Assembly: GCF_026222555.1 (NCBI RefSeq)
Contig: NZ_CP098511.1
Span: 787,501 to 851,500, forward strand
Reading direction: 5' to 3'
Source of the DNA: Aquimarina sp. ERC-38
GTDB taxonomy: Bacteria > Bacteroidota > Bacteroidia > Flavobacteriales > Flavobacteriaceae
DNA length: 64,000 nt
Shown piece after piece: positions 25,794 through 34,380 of the stretch. The translations under genes and the position numbers were made by a program. Position 1 is the stretch's first letter. Each line of letters opens with the position of its first letter. The notes beneath the pieces were generated by a model, which had not been told where the DNA came from, made no database searches, and saw only the letters and a list, made by a program, of their open reading frames with translations.

Positions 25794-25967
25794 TTCTTTA
25801 TACCTATAATTAGCAATAGATAAATAGCACGATTTAACATAAAAAAAAACTAAAAATACTTATCTCTTTATTAAAACTAGCTAATATCATTTAAAGTATA
25901 CTTCAAAACCTTTTTAGATAGTATTAAATTTATAATCTACAGTATCTTTACTCCTTTTATAAATCTA

Positions 25968-27152
25968 ATGAATATAAAAATGTTCCCGATTACTAAGTAT
26001 TTTCAATTTCGTACTCATGTATTTGCCTTTATATTTTTAATAACGCTGACTACCAGTAATGCTCAGGATTTTGATAATTTTAAAGAGTTTTTTACTTTTC
26101 ATCCTAATAAGAAAGCCGCAGCAGCCGATTCTACCTTGTACCCTTCTAAATTTATCACTGCTCCGGTTGTTAGTTTTTCTCCGGAAACCAGTTTAGGATT
26201 TGGGATTGGAGCAAAGTACTTATTTAAATTTAGAGGTAGTGGCAAAGAAACCCGAACTTCGAATATGCCAATTACGCTACAGTATACCTTGAATAATCAA
26301 TTTATACTTTTTTCCGGTTTTGAAATTTTTACCAATCAGGAAAAATGGGTAATTACCGGTAATGTTACCGTTCAGAATTATCCTCGTTTATATTATGGTA
26401 TTGGGAGAGATACTTCAGAAGATTTTGAAGAAGAATATAACTATTTTCAGGCTCTAGTAGAACCCATTTTATTAAAGCAAGCCTTTACCCGGTATTTATT
26501 TTTAGGAGGAGGTTTACGTTACAATCACATCTTTAACGTAGAAGTTGAAGAAGAAGGGCAACTAGCAGCTACCATGCCCGAAGGTTTTGACGGCTCCACC
26601 TCAGTCGGAGTTGAGTTAGCCGCCTTATATGATAACCGTAATAACATTTTAAATGCAAAACAAGGATGGTACCTGGAACTTACTCACGGTTTTTACGGAA
26701 AAGTACTGGGAGGTACTAATGAATTTCAACTTACCCGGTTTGATCTACGCCATTATATATCGCCGTTTAAAAAGAATAATGATGTCATAGGTTTTCAATT
26801 TAAAGGACACTTTTCTCATAAAGATGTACCTTTTTCTGAACTAGGGTTGCTAGGAAGTAGCGAAATATTAAGAGGCTATCGCGAAGGAAGGTACGTAGAG
26901 CGTAATCTATTGGCCGGACAAGTAGAATATCGGAAACATTTTAAAAACACCCGTTGGGGAATGGTGGCATTTGCCGGAGCCGGAGATGTATATGGAAACC
27001 TGAATGAATTCAAAATCAACAACCTTAGACCAAACTTTGGAGTAGGTGTTCGGTTTTTATTAGACAAAGTAGAAAACTTAAATATACGGGTGGATTGGGG
27101 TTTCGGAGATGCTTCAAACAATGTATATCTAAATATAGCCGAAGCTTTTTAA
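25968..27152 (+). CDS. BamA/TamA-superfamily outer membrane protein
   Basis: 394 aa with signal peptide (TTSNAQ cleavage). No POTRA domain is evident. From about residue 55 it is the 16-strand surface-antigen barrel: FSPETSLGFGIGAKYLFKF, DNRNNILNAKQGWYLELTH and the conserved loop-6-like ELGLLGSSEILRGYREGRY. The C-terminus ends in F. Short POTRA-less members of this superfamily are common in Bacteroidota and of unknown cargo. An alternative ATG four codons downstream is possible. It is monocistronic, bracketed by RNA copies 2 and 3. Confidence 0.82.
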   Translation: MNIKMFPITKYFQFRTHVFAFIFLITLTTSNAQDFDNFKEFFTFHPNKKAAAADSTLYPSKFITAPVVSFSPETSLGFGIGAKYLFKFRGSGKETRTSNMPITLQYTLNNQFILFSGFEIFTNQEKWVITGNVTVQNYPRLYYGIGRDTSEDFEEEYNYFQALVEPILLKQAFTRYLFLGGGLRYNHIFNVEVEEEGQLAATMPEGFDGSTSVGVELAALYDNRNNILNAKQGWYLELTHGFYGKVLGGTNEFQLTRFDLRHYISPFKKNNDVIGFQFKGHFSHKDVPFSELGLLGSSEILRGYREGRYVERNLLAGQVEYRKHFKNTRWGMVAFAGAGDVYGNLNEFKINNLRPNFGVGVRFLLDKVENLNIRVDWGFGDASNNVYLNIAEAF

Positions 27153-27194
27153 CGTAAGTTTTTTCTTTCAATTTAAAGTTTAAATAACTTTAAA

Positions 27195-27405
27195 AATGTT
27201 AAAAAGCATATTTTATACGATAAAATGCACAAAATATTTGGTGGATTTAATTTAAGTCGTATCTTTACCATGTGTTAATAAAGAAACAGTTTTTCATTAA
27301 CCCCAAAATGAAAAACTTTTAGTAAAAGTAAGTTTTAATTTTAGTAAGCCCTTAAATTAAGATGATTTGTGTGAAGTGAAAGAGTGCCGAAAGGCGCTCT
27401 TTTTT
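27195..27405 (+). ncRNA. Four-copy structured RNA, copy 3
   Basis: TTG 27238-27240, 19 bases, TATCTTTA 27260-27267; start near 27273. Hairpin 1 is AGTTTTTCAT (27288-27297) with ATGAAAAACT (27308-27317), a perfect 10-bp stem whose loop contains CCCC. The 3' block is identical to the other copies except for AGTAAG in place of AGTGAG. Terminator at 27379-27405 with T6. Confidence 0.75.
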
Positions 27406-27749
27406 CATTTTGCATAATTGATCTGGTAGCACTTTAAATAGTAGTTTCTAAATTTATTTTAAAAAAATCTTCTTTTTTTAAAGCAGTTGATTTTAATTTA
27501 CAGCTATAATAATAAATTTGGTTCAAAATAAGTGTAGTAAGGAAAATCAATAACATTTACTGAACAGCATGATACTTATATAAAAGTTTGATAAAAAAGG
27601 GGTTTTGTACTAGTGTAAGCAACTATATATGAAATATATAAATGATTCAAATATTCAGTAACCGGGAAATTTCAATTGTATTTTGGTTTCTAATTTTCCT
27701 TTTGTTTGTATAGACCAAAAAAAGTGTTCGAAATTCTTCTGCACATCTA
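27406..27749. other. Intergenic region, no gene seen
   Basis: 344 bases, AT-rich. A short stretch at about 27620-27645 (GCAACTATATATGAAATATA) resembles the left arm of the inverted repeat at 28495. Otherwise nothing is recognised. Confidence 0.3.
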
Positions 27750-28490
27750 GTGAAAACTTTCTTTCATGAAAAGATAATTGATATTGTATTTCTAATGACA
27801 ATTTACGTTGGTTTAATCATTCTTGGATTGATAATAATTGGGTTCTGGGAAATTTCAATGTTAAAGGATTCGCTATTATGGATAGCTTTTGCGGGATTTC
27901 CTCTTTTAATGAAGACCAATAATATAAACTCTGAGCAAGGCTTTTTAAATTTAATTATGAGAGATAGTCTAAAAGGAATTGTGATAATCGAATTTATTGC
28001 CAACTTATATACATTTTCTTTAATTACTGAATTAATCTTGATTCTTATTATGACATTCGTTGGAGCCGCAACAATAACTACTAAAGGCAAACCTGAGTAT
28101 AAATCAGTGGAAAAACTATTTAGTGGAATCACTTCTATTTTTGGTGTAATAGTACTTACACATACTATTTATAAAATCACTCAAGGCTTTGGAAATTTTG
28201 CTAGTTTAATGACAGTAAAAAGTTTTTTATTACCTATTATTTTAACTTTCGCATTTGTTCCCCTTTTATATTGTGTAGCATTATGGTCCTTCTATGAGAT
28301 TACGTTTATTAGAATGAATCGCAGATTGAAAAAGAAAAAGCAAAAACGATATTTAAAAAAAAGAATGTTCACGAATTTTTGGTTAAATCGTGGAAAGCTC
28401 AGGCGATTTCAGAGTGAAATGGGATTCGAACCAATTATGAGTAATAAGGACATTGATAATGTTATATTTAAGTTTATGAAAGAGAAATAG
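27750..28490 (+). CDS. Orphan polytopic membrane protein
   Basis: 246 aa starting at GTG 27750. About five membrane spans (around 13-33, 40-52, 75-108, 120-140, 155-185) are followed by a strongly basic cytoplasmic tail (RRLKKKKQKRYLKKRM). No family is recognised. It sits alone between RNA copy 3 and an imperfect inverted repeat plus an IS, in a region with signs of insertion, so it is probably accessory. Confidence 0.5.
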   Translation: MKTFFHEKIIDIVFLMTIYVGLIILGLIIIGFWEISMLKDSLLWIAFAGFPLLMKTNNINSEQGFLNLIMRDSLKGIVIIEFIANLYTFSLITELILILIMTFVGAATITTKGKPEYKSVEKLFSGITSIFGVIVLTHTIYKITQGFGNFASLMTVKSFLLPIILTFAFVPLLYCVALWSFYEITFIRMNRRLKKKKQKRYLKKRMFTNFWLNRGKLRRFQSEMGFEPIMSNKDIDNVIFKFMKEK

Positions 28491-28494
28491 TACA

Positions 28495-28670
28495 GTTGCT
28501 AACATTATATATGAAATTAGAGCAAAGTTTAGTGTCAAATTAAAAGGTCATTTTCTTTTTGCCATGGCACTAGATTTTTATAAATTAAATAAGAAATAAA
28601 AATGCGCGGATAAATCGATTAGTTTAGGCTTTCTTGTTTTGCTCTAATTCATATATTTAGTGTTACTAAT
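28495..28670. repeat. Imperfect inverted repeat, MITE-like or attC-like
   Basis: The left arm 28495-28527 (starting GTTGCTAAC, ending TTAGAGCAAAG) matches the reverse complement of 28637-28670 over roughly 27 of 33 positions. About 110 bases lie between. No open frame is inside. It could be a MITE or a recombination site of cassette type. Confidence 0.45.
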
Positions 28671-28672
28671 TA

Positions 28673-30245
28673 GGGTCTGCTGAGAAACTGTTTATCTATT
28701 GTTTTATAAGGCATTATAGTTATATTTAGGCAATCAAGTGCAAGGTTATTATGACAAAACATTCAAAAAAGCGTGCACCTACTCCCAAATATGTAAGTCA
28801 AAACCAGTTGGTTTTAGAAGGTTTTGAGAGTCCTTTTGAGAGAGAATTGAACCCTGCTAACCGTTGGGTTCGTTTGGCTAAGCTACTTCCTTGGGATGAA
28901 CTGTGTTCCATTTATCGCAAACATTTTCCGGAAAAATCGACAGGCCGTCCTGATTTAAGCCCAAGGGTTGTCTTAGGGTCAATCATCATCAAACATTTAT
29001 GCAATTTAGATGATAGGGAGACGGTTGACCAGATTTCTGAGAACATCTATATGCAGTATTTTTTAGGCTATTCTTCATTTAGTGATGCACCTGCGTTCGA
29101 CCCTTCTCTTTTCGTAGAGTTCCGCAAGCGTCTTGGCCTGGAACAGATTAATGCTATTAACCAGCGAATTTTACAAATAAAACGAGAAGCAGAACAAATT
29201 AGAGAAAAAGGATCAAATGATGCAAGGGATGATGGTGAAGACCCACCTCACAAAGGGACTTTGATCGTTGATGCAACAGTTTGTCCACAAGATATAGCAT
29301 ATCCTACGGATCTAAATTTGCTCAATGATGCGCGCGAGAAATCCGAATCATTGTTGGATATTGCCTATAAACTTTCCCCTTTAGAGACTAAACCGAGGAA
29401 CTACAGGGAAAAAGCAAGGAAAGAATATCTAAAGACAGCGCAAAAGAAAAGAAAAACACATAAAGAGATACGGTCTGCTATAGGGAAGCAATTAAAGTAT
29501 CTCCATAGGAATATACGTTCCATCGAAGGTATTTTGGATACCCTTGACCGGATCCCTTTCGATAGGCAAGAGTATAAATATTGGCTGGTCATCCAGGAAC
29601 TCTACAGGCAACAAAAGTTGATGTACGATACTAAGACCAAAAGTGTAGACCATAGGATTGTGAGCATTCACCAACCCCATGTTCGTCCCATAGTGCGTGG
29701 GAAAACAAATGCAAAAGTGGAGTTTGGTGCCAAGATAAACATGGCACTGGTAGATGGTTTTTCATTTTTGGATGATACTAGTTGGGAAGCCTACAATGAG
29801 GGTACCAGATTGAAAGATTGTGTGGAGAAGTACCGAAAGCGGTTTGGTCATTATCCAAAGAACGTTTTGGTTGACAAAATATATGGTACCCGAGAGAACC
29901 GTAAGTACCTAAAAGAAAAAGGGATCAATCTCAGGGCCAAACCCCTTGGAAGGCCCTCCAAAAAGGCTTTGTCAAATCAAGTAAGCCCTGGGGAACGTAA
30001 TCCAATTGAAGGAAAGTTTGGTCAAGCAAAGACAGCATATGGTTTAAACCGTATAAGGGCAAGGCTTGAAAATACCAGTGAGTCTTGGATTGCAAGTATC
30101 ATATTAGTGCTCAACTTAGTCCATTTGGCTGAGGTGGCACTCTATTGGATAAAAGCAATCTTATTCAGTGAAAACTTTATTCAAAACCAAACCAATTCGA
30201 TCATAAACTTGAAAATCAATGAAGGCTGAGTTTTTCAGCAGACCC
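28673..30245 (+). mobile_element. IS5-superfamily (IS1182-like) insertion sequence
   Basis: Terminal inverted repeats GGGTCTGCTGAGAAACT (from 28673) and, on the right in reverse complement, GGGTCTGCTGAAAAACT (ending 30245). TAATTA flanks both ends (28667-28672 and 30246-30251), either a 6-bp target duplication or a palindromic target. Length is about 1573 bp with one intact transposase. The element looks complete and recent. Confidence 0.8.
28751..30229 (+). CDS. IS5/IS1182-type DDE transposase
   Basis: 492 aa. The N-terminal DUF772-type domain is typical of IS1182-like transposases (WVRLAKLLPWDELCSIY, then GRPDLSPRVVLGSIIIKH and FVEFRKRLG). The DDE core is interrupted by a helical insertion: LIVDATVCPQD (first Asp), then VDKIYGTRENRKYLKEKG and NPIEGKFGQAKTAYG (last Glu). 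It is intact and fills the element between the terminal repeats. It acts on the IS ends for cut-and-paste transposition. Confidence 0.85.
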   Translation: MTKHSKKRAPTPKYVSQNQLVLEGFESPFERELNPANRWVRLAKLLPWDELCSIYRKHFPEKSTGRPDLSPRVVLGSIIIKHLCNLDDRETVDQISENIYMQYFLGYSSFSDAPAFDPSLFVEFRKRLGLEQINAINQRILQIKREAEQIREKGSNDARDDGEDPPHKGTLIVDATVCPQDIAYPTDLNLLNDAREKSESLLDIAYKLSPLETKPRNYREKARKEYLKTAQKKRKTHKEIRSAIGKQLKYLHRNIRSIEGILDTLDRIPFDRQEYKYWLVIQELYRQQKLMYDTKTKSVDHRIVSIHQPHVRPIVRGKTNAKVEFGAKINMALVDGFSFLDDTSWEAYNEGTRLKDCVEKYRKRFGHYPKNVLVDKIYGTRENRKYLKEKGINLRAKPLGRPSKKALSNQVSPGERNPIEGKFGQAKTAYGLNRIRARLENTSESWIASIILVLNLVHLAEVALYWIKAILFSENFIQNQTNSIINLKINEG

Positions 30246-30405
30246 TAATTACATAAGAAATATTATGCATAAAGATCAGGAAAGTAGAAAAGATGACATT
30301 GACCTATACAACGCTTTAATCAAAGGAATAGAAAGCGGAGTATCAAATGAAACCGTTGATAGTATATGGGATCAAGCATTACAGTTGAACAATAAAGGGA
30401 ATTAA
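30246..30405 (+). pseudogene. Truncated ParD-like antitoxin remnant
   Basis: A frame running from the IS edge to TAA at 30403-30405 encodes NYIRNIMHKDQESRKDDI, then LYNALIKGIESGVSNE. Its only internal ATG is at 30264. The pattern YIR-x2-(I)-x2-DQE followed by L-x-ALI-x-G-x-ESG-x-S is that of the C-terminal half of ParD-family antitoxins. The N-terminal DNA-binding half is missing where the IS begins, and no toxin gene follows. Treating it as a decayed antitoxin is an inference from a short match. Confidence 0.4.
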
Positions 30406-30535
30406 TTAACCTTACCCATAAAAGCTTCTATTAGTCAAAAATTCAAAGATAGAAGATACCCCCTTCAAAACAGAAAACCTCAAAAGCAAAACCTAAAACA
30501 AGTAATATTTTTCGTACCTTATAATTTATAAATCA

Positions 30536-30750
30536 AATTTAATATGCTAAAATGCATATTTTATACGATAAAATACACAAAATGTTTGGTGGATTCAATT
30601 TTAGTTGTATCTTTACCATGTGTTAATAAAGAAAGAGTTTTTATCAAACCCCAAGATAAAAATTTTAGTAAAAGTGAGTTTTAATTTTAGTAAGCCCTTA
30701 AATTAAGATGATTTGTGTGAAGTGAAAGAGTGCCGAAAGGCGCTCTTTTT
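30536..30750 (+). ncRNA. Four-copy structured RNA, copy 4
   Basis: TTG 30586-30588, 19 bases, TATCTTTA 30608-30615; start near 30621. Hairpin 1 is AGTTTTTATC (30636-30645) with GATAAAAATT (30655-30664), with one G-U pair, and CCCC in its loop. The invariant 3' block and the GAAA-loop terminator (30725-30750) follow, and also end transcription towards the convergent DUF456 gene. A TACGATAAAA word upstream of the -33 box is shared with the other copies. Confidence 0.75.
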
Positions 30751-30762
30751 CATTTATTACTT

Positions 30763-31263
30763 TTATGCTGTAATAAGCTCCCAGTGTTCCCAAACCTTTT
30801 TTATATACAGAACAAAAAAAGCCACCGCAACAATAAACTCGATAAAAGTTCCGGCTAAAAAACCTAAAACCGAACCTTTAGCTGCACGTAGTGCTTGTTT
30901 AGAATTGGATGAATTTGTCATCTCACCTAAAAATGCCCCGGCAAACAAACCAATAAAAATTCCGAATGGAATAGGTATAAAAAATCCTACAATTAATCCC
31001 ACCGTCGCACCGATAATTCCATATTTAGACCCTCCGTACTTTTTTGCACCTATGGCTGGTATAATATAATCCAGTATAAAAACAAATATAGAGATAGCCA
31101 ATGTAATCCCTAAAAAAACCCAATTCATAGGAATAATAGAAGTCAAATGTAAGAGTAATAATCCGACCCAACACGTAAATAGCCCTGGTAATACCGGTAA
31201 AAAACTACCTATAATGCCAATAATACACAATATAAACCCAATACCAATTAATGCAATGTCCAT
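30763..31263 (-). CDS. DUF456 membrane protein
   Basis: 166 aa with five to six hydrophobic segments. It starts MDIALIGIGFILCIIGIIGS, with the Gly-rich LPVLPG motif and later IIPAIGAKKYGGSKYGIIGA typical of DUF456 (glycine-zipper-like) proteins. The function is unknown. In flavobacteria it commonly lies beside the ruvC region, as here. It is divergent from the TonB-like gene. Confidence 0.88.
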   Translation of the reverse strand: MDIALIGIGFILCIIGIIGSFLPVLPGLFTCWVGLLLLHLTSIIPMNWVFLGITLAISIFVFILDYIIPAIGAKKYGGSKYGIIGATVGLIVGFFIPIPFGIFIGLFAGAFLGEMTNSSNSKQALRAAKGSVLGFLAGTFIEFIVAVAFFVLYIKKVWEHWELITA

Positions 31264-31388
31264 GCTACTATTTTATTTCTAAATTATCAGAAGTAAAGAA
31301 ACTAATTAACTTTGGTAAAGATGATACGTTTTAAACTTCTTTCTATCTTCATTAAAAATTAGTAGGTTTGGTTATAAGTAAATGTACC

Positions 31389-31868
31389 ATGTATTCTCGG
31401 ATTGTAGTATTACTATACGTTATTTGTCTTTATAGTTGTAACCAGTTTCAACTGGTTAAAGAAGATAAAAAGGAAGAAGTTCTTAAAGAAGAATGGGATA
31501 AAATAACTAAGGAATCCGTAGAAGAACCTCCGTTATTTGCAGTATGCACTATGGTGTCCGAAGAAAAACAGGATTCTTGTTTTGCCGCACAAATTCATAG
31601 TCATATTCAGCAAAAGATAAAAAAAGACAAACTTTATTTTACTAAAAATAGAATGGACACTTTATGGATTACCTTGCTTATTAATAAAGATGCCCGTATT
31701 ACTTATAAGGATTTTGAACTCCCCCCCTACTTAAAAAAGCATTACCCTGAATTTAAAAAAAGGTTGAAAGAAGGTATTTACACGCTACCTAAATTACTCC
31801 CGGCTACTAAAAGAGGAGTTCCTACCAATATAAAATATAGGCTTCCCGTTCTTATCCCTGTGGAATGA
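31389..31868 (+). CDS. Lipoprotein with TonB C-terminal-like domain
   Basis: 159 aa from ATG 31389; a TTG seven codons upstream would put charge before the signal and is less likely. The lipobox-like LYSC is at Cys17. The C-terminal half (LWITLLINKDARITYKDFEL, then YTLPKLLPATKRGVPTNIKY) follows the TonB C-terminal pattern of a conserved strand, LPxLxPAxxxGxP and a final strand. It probably contacts envelope proteins rather than energising transport itself, since no TonB transmembrane helix is present. Confidence 0.55.
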   Translation: MYSRIVVLLYVICLYSCNQFQLVKEDKKEEVLKEEWDKITKESVEEPPLFAVCTMVSEEKQDSCFAAQIHSHIQQKIKKDKLYFTKNRMDTLWITLLINKDARITYKDFELPPYLKKHYPEFKKRLKEGIYTLPKLLPATKRGVPTNIKYRLPVLIPVE

Positions 31869-31903
31869 TGTATCTTTAATCCAAACTTGGTAACAGACAA
31901 AAT

Positions 31904-32479
31904 TTGCAAACCGAAAAAATTATTTTAGGCATTGATCCGGGTACGACTATCATGGGATTTGGTATGATCCAGGTGGTTAAAAATAAAATGCAATTTATGC
32001 AATTGCATGAATTGCAATTAAAAAAATATGACGATCATTACTTAAAATTAAAGTTGATCTTTGAACGTACCATTGAATTAATTGACACCTACCATCCGGA
32101 TGAAATTGCCATTGAAGCCCCGTTTTTCGGTAAAAATGTACAATCTATGCTTAAATTAGGTAGGGCGCAGGGAGTTGCGATGGCTGCCGGACTTAGTCGG
32201 CAAATACCTATTACCGAATATTCTCCTAAAAAAATTAAAATGTCAATTACGGGTAATGGTAATGCCAGTAAAGAGCAGGTGGCTAAAATGCTACAAAGCC
32301 TTTTACATCTAAAAAGGCTTCCAAAAAATTTGGATTCTACAGATGGCCTTGCCGCGGCAGTTTGCCATTTTTATAATATGGGTCGGGCGGATGTCGTAGG
32401 TAAAAGTTATACCGGTTGGTCTGCATTTGTTACCCAAAACGAGAAGCGGGTAACTAAACGAATTCAACCTAAAAAGTAA
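31904..32479 (+). CDS. ruvC: Crossover junction endodeoxyribonuclease RuvC
   Basis: 191 aa, starting at TTG 31904, giving the expected N-terminus ahead of LGIDPGTT (catalytic D11). The other acidic residues are in IAIEAPFF and in LDSTDGLAAAVCHFYN. RuvC cuts Holliday junctions with RuvAB during recombinational repair. It is followed after 28 nt by hemW, the usual flavobacterial order. The C-terminal basic tail (KRVTKRIQPKK) is slightly long. Confidence 0.95.
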   Translation: MQTEKIILGIDPGTTIMGFGMIQVVKNKMQFMQLHELQLKKYDDHYLKLKLIFERTIELIDTYHPDEIAIEAPFFGKNVQSMLKLGRAQGVAMAAGLSRQIPITEYSPKKIKMSITGNGNASKEQVAKMLQSLLHLKRLPKNLDSTDGLAAAVCHFYNMGRADVVGKSYTGWSAFVTQNEKRVTKRIQPKK

Positions 32480-32507
32480 TACATTTATTTACTAAGAATT
32501 TGGTTAG

Positions 32508-33680
32508 ATGCCTGTACCAACACCCTTTATTAAACAAAAAGAATTCGGAATTTATATCCATATCCCTTTTTGTAAACAAGCTTGCCACTACTGCGATTTT
32601 CACTTTTCGACTACCTTAAAACATAAAAGCCAACTAATAGTTGCCTTATGCAAAGAAATCATCCTTAGAAAAGAAGAAGTAGCTCCTAAAAGTGTTGTCG
32701 AAACGATTTACTTTGGAGGAGGAACACCCAGTGTACTCGAAATAGCCGAATTAGAAGAAATTTTACATACAATTTATAAGCACTATAAAGTTTTGCCAGA
32801 AGCAGAAATTACACTGGAAGCTAATCCGGATGATTTGGCTACAGATCGCTTTACATCTTTTAAAGCTATAGGGATTAATCGATTGAGTATCGGCATTCAG
32901 TCTTTTTTTGATCAAGATTTAAAGTTGATGAACCGGGCGCATAACGCTCAGGAAGCACGCTCTTGTTTACAAAATGCAAAAAAACATTTTGATAACATTT
33001 CTATAGACCTGATTTACGGCATCCCCGGTATGGACAGTAACCGATGGAAAGAAAATCTGCATCTGGCACTCTCTTTAAACATTCCCCATATTTCAAGTTA
33101 TGCCCTGACGGTAGAACCCAATACAGCACTATCTACTTTTATTAAAAAAGGAATTATTGCCCCGGTTGAAGATGAACTGGCACAAGAACACTTTGAAATC
33201 CTGGTAGCAACTATGGAAACCGAAGGGTATACCTATTACGAATTCTCTAATTTTGGGAAACCTGGGTATTTTAGTAGAAATAATACCGCTTATTGGCAAG
33301 GTAAACCTTATCTGGGCATTGGGCCTTCGGCACATTCGTATGATGGGCATATCCGTAGTTGGAACATTAATAACAATAATACCTACATAAAATCTTTAGA
33401 CGAAAACACAATCCCCCGGGAATCAGAAAGATTAAGCAATACGGATAAGTATAATGAATATATTATGACCGGATTACGGACGATCTGGGGTGTTTCTTTG
33501 GATAAAGTAGAGAAAGATTTTGGAGAAAAATATAAAACCTATCTCTTACAACAAGCCGAAGAACATCTTCAAAATCATTTGTTATTTCTTGACGGAGATA
33601 CTTTATCCGTAACCAAAAAAGGAAAATTCTTAAGTGATGGGATTGCCAGTGATTTGTTTTTAATTAACCTAAAAGAATAG
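32508..33680 (+). CDS. hemW: HemW, radical SAM haem chaperone
   Basis: 390 aa. The radical SAM cluster is C22-x3-C26-x2-C29 in HIPFCKQACHYCDFHF, followed by FGGGTPS and the HemW/HemN-type EANPDD and RLSIGIQSF motifs. A C-terminal HemN_C-like region (YNEYIMTGLRTIWGV) follows. HemW binds haem and is thought to insert it into respiratory enzymes. It lacks the extra Cys and N-terminal region of true HemN, so it should not be called coproporphyrinogen oxidase. Confidence 0.93.
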   Translation: MPVPTPFIKQKEFGIYIHIPFCKQACHYCDFHFSTTLKHKSQLIVALCKEIILRKEEVAPKSVVETIYFGGGTPSVLEIAELEEILHTIYKHYKVLPEAEITLEANPDDLATDRFTSFKAIGINRLSIGIQSFFDQDLKLMNRAHNAQEARSCLQNAKKHFDNISIDLIYGIPGMDSNRWKENLHLALSLNIPHISSYALTVEPNTALSTFIKKGIIAPVEDELAQEHFEILVATMETEGYTYYEFSNFGKPGYFSRNNTAYWQGKPYLGIGPSAHSYDGHIRSWNINNNNTYIKSLDENTIPRESERLSNTDKYNEYIMTGLRTIWGVSLDKVEKDFGEKYKTYLLQQAEEHLQNHLLFLDGDTLSVTKKGKFLSDGIASDLFLINLKE

Positions 33681-33732
33681 TAGTATCTAAAAGCAACGCT
33701 TTTGCAGTTCTGACATCATACTAAAAACTACT

Positions 33733-34344
33733 ATGATGAAGATAATTCCTGCCTTTTATATGTTAGTGACTTCCCTTTGTGCCACCTTGTGTTGTCCTGA
33801 AGAAGATGATAATAATTATGCTTTTGGTTTTGAAGAATTTGTCAACAATGATATTATTGAAATTAATAACAGTAAAAAGAAATATAAAGTAGGAGATACT
33901 ATTTTTGTTAATGTAACAATAAAAAATAGGCAAGTAAATAATCTAGGAGACCAAATTTTTCTTTCTGATTATTCCGCAGGAGGAGAGTCCCCTTCATTAT
34001 TTCAATACCAGTTAACATTATTAAAAGAAAATGCTTTTAACACTATCTCCCAAATTCCTATTTTATCTGAAGATATTGTAATTAAAGAGGGTTCTGTAGA
34101 ATCTTTTGGGAAAGATGGAATTTCACAATTAATAATTCAAAGTTCTTACAACGGAGAAAGTTTTAGCAGTACATTTGGTTTAATTTTAAAAGGACCCGGA
34201 AACTTCTATATTGCAGATGCCTTCCGAAAGGATGGAACCGTAGAATTATCGGGAAGGGATTTTATAGACTTCTCTCCTAATATTCGATCTGTTATTATAA
34301 ATGCCGATGCTGAGGGTAGATTTGCGTTTACTGTTATGCCTTAA
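33733..34344 (+). CDS. Hypothetical exported protein, 203 aa
   Basis: The N-terminus is signal-like with a CC pair (ATLCCPEEDDN), probably a lipoprotein. The mature part begins with a strand-rich segment (YKVGDTIFVNVTIKNRQVNN) that reads like an Ig/CARDB-type fold. A second beta region ends in RFAFTVMP. No family is recognised. It lies between hemW and the palindrome array of the Fic gene and appears to be an insertion into an otherwise conserved gene order. Confidence 0.55.
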   Translation: MMKIIPAFYMLVTSLCATLCCPEEDDNNYAFGFEEFVNNDIIEINNSKKKYKVGDTIFVNVTIKNRQVNNLGDQIFLSDYSAGGESPSLFQYQLTLLKENAFNTISQIPILSEDIVIKEGSVESFGKDGISQLIIQSSYNGESFSSTFGLILKGPGNFYIADAFRKDGTVELSGRDFIDFSPNIRSVIINADAEGRFAFTVMP

Positions 34345-34380
34345 TTAACCTTTAGAATTTTTTAAAACCTAAACCTTCTT

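Noticed and set aside
30713..31069. 118-codon + strand frame overlapping the DUF456 gene
   Set aside because: Antisense to a recognised family and starting inside the RNA terminator region.
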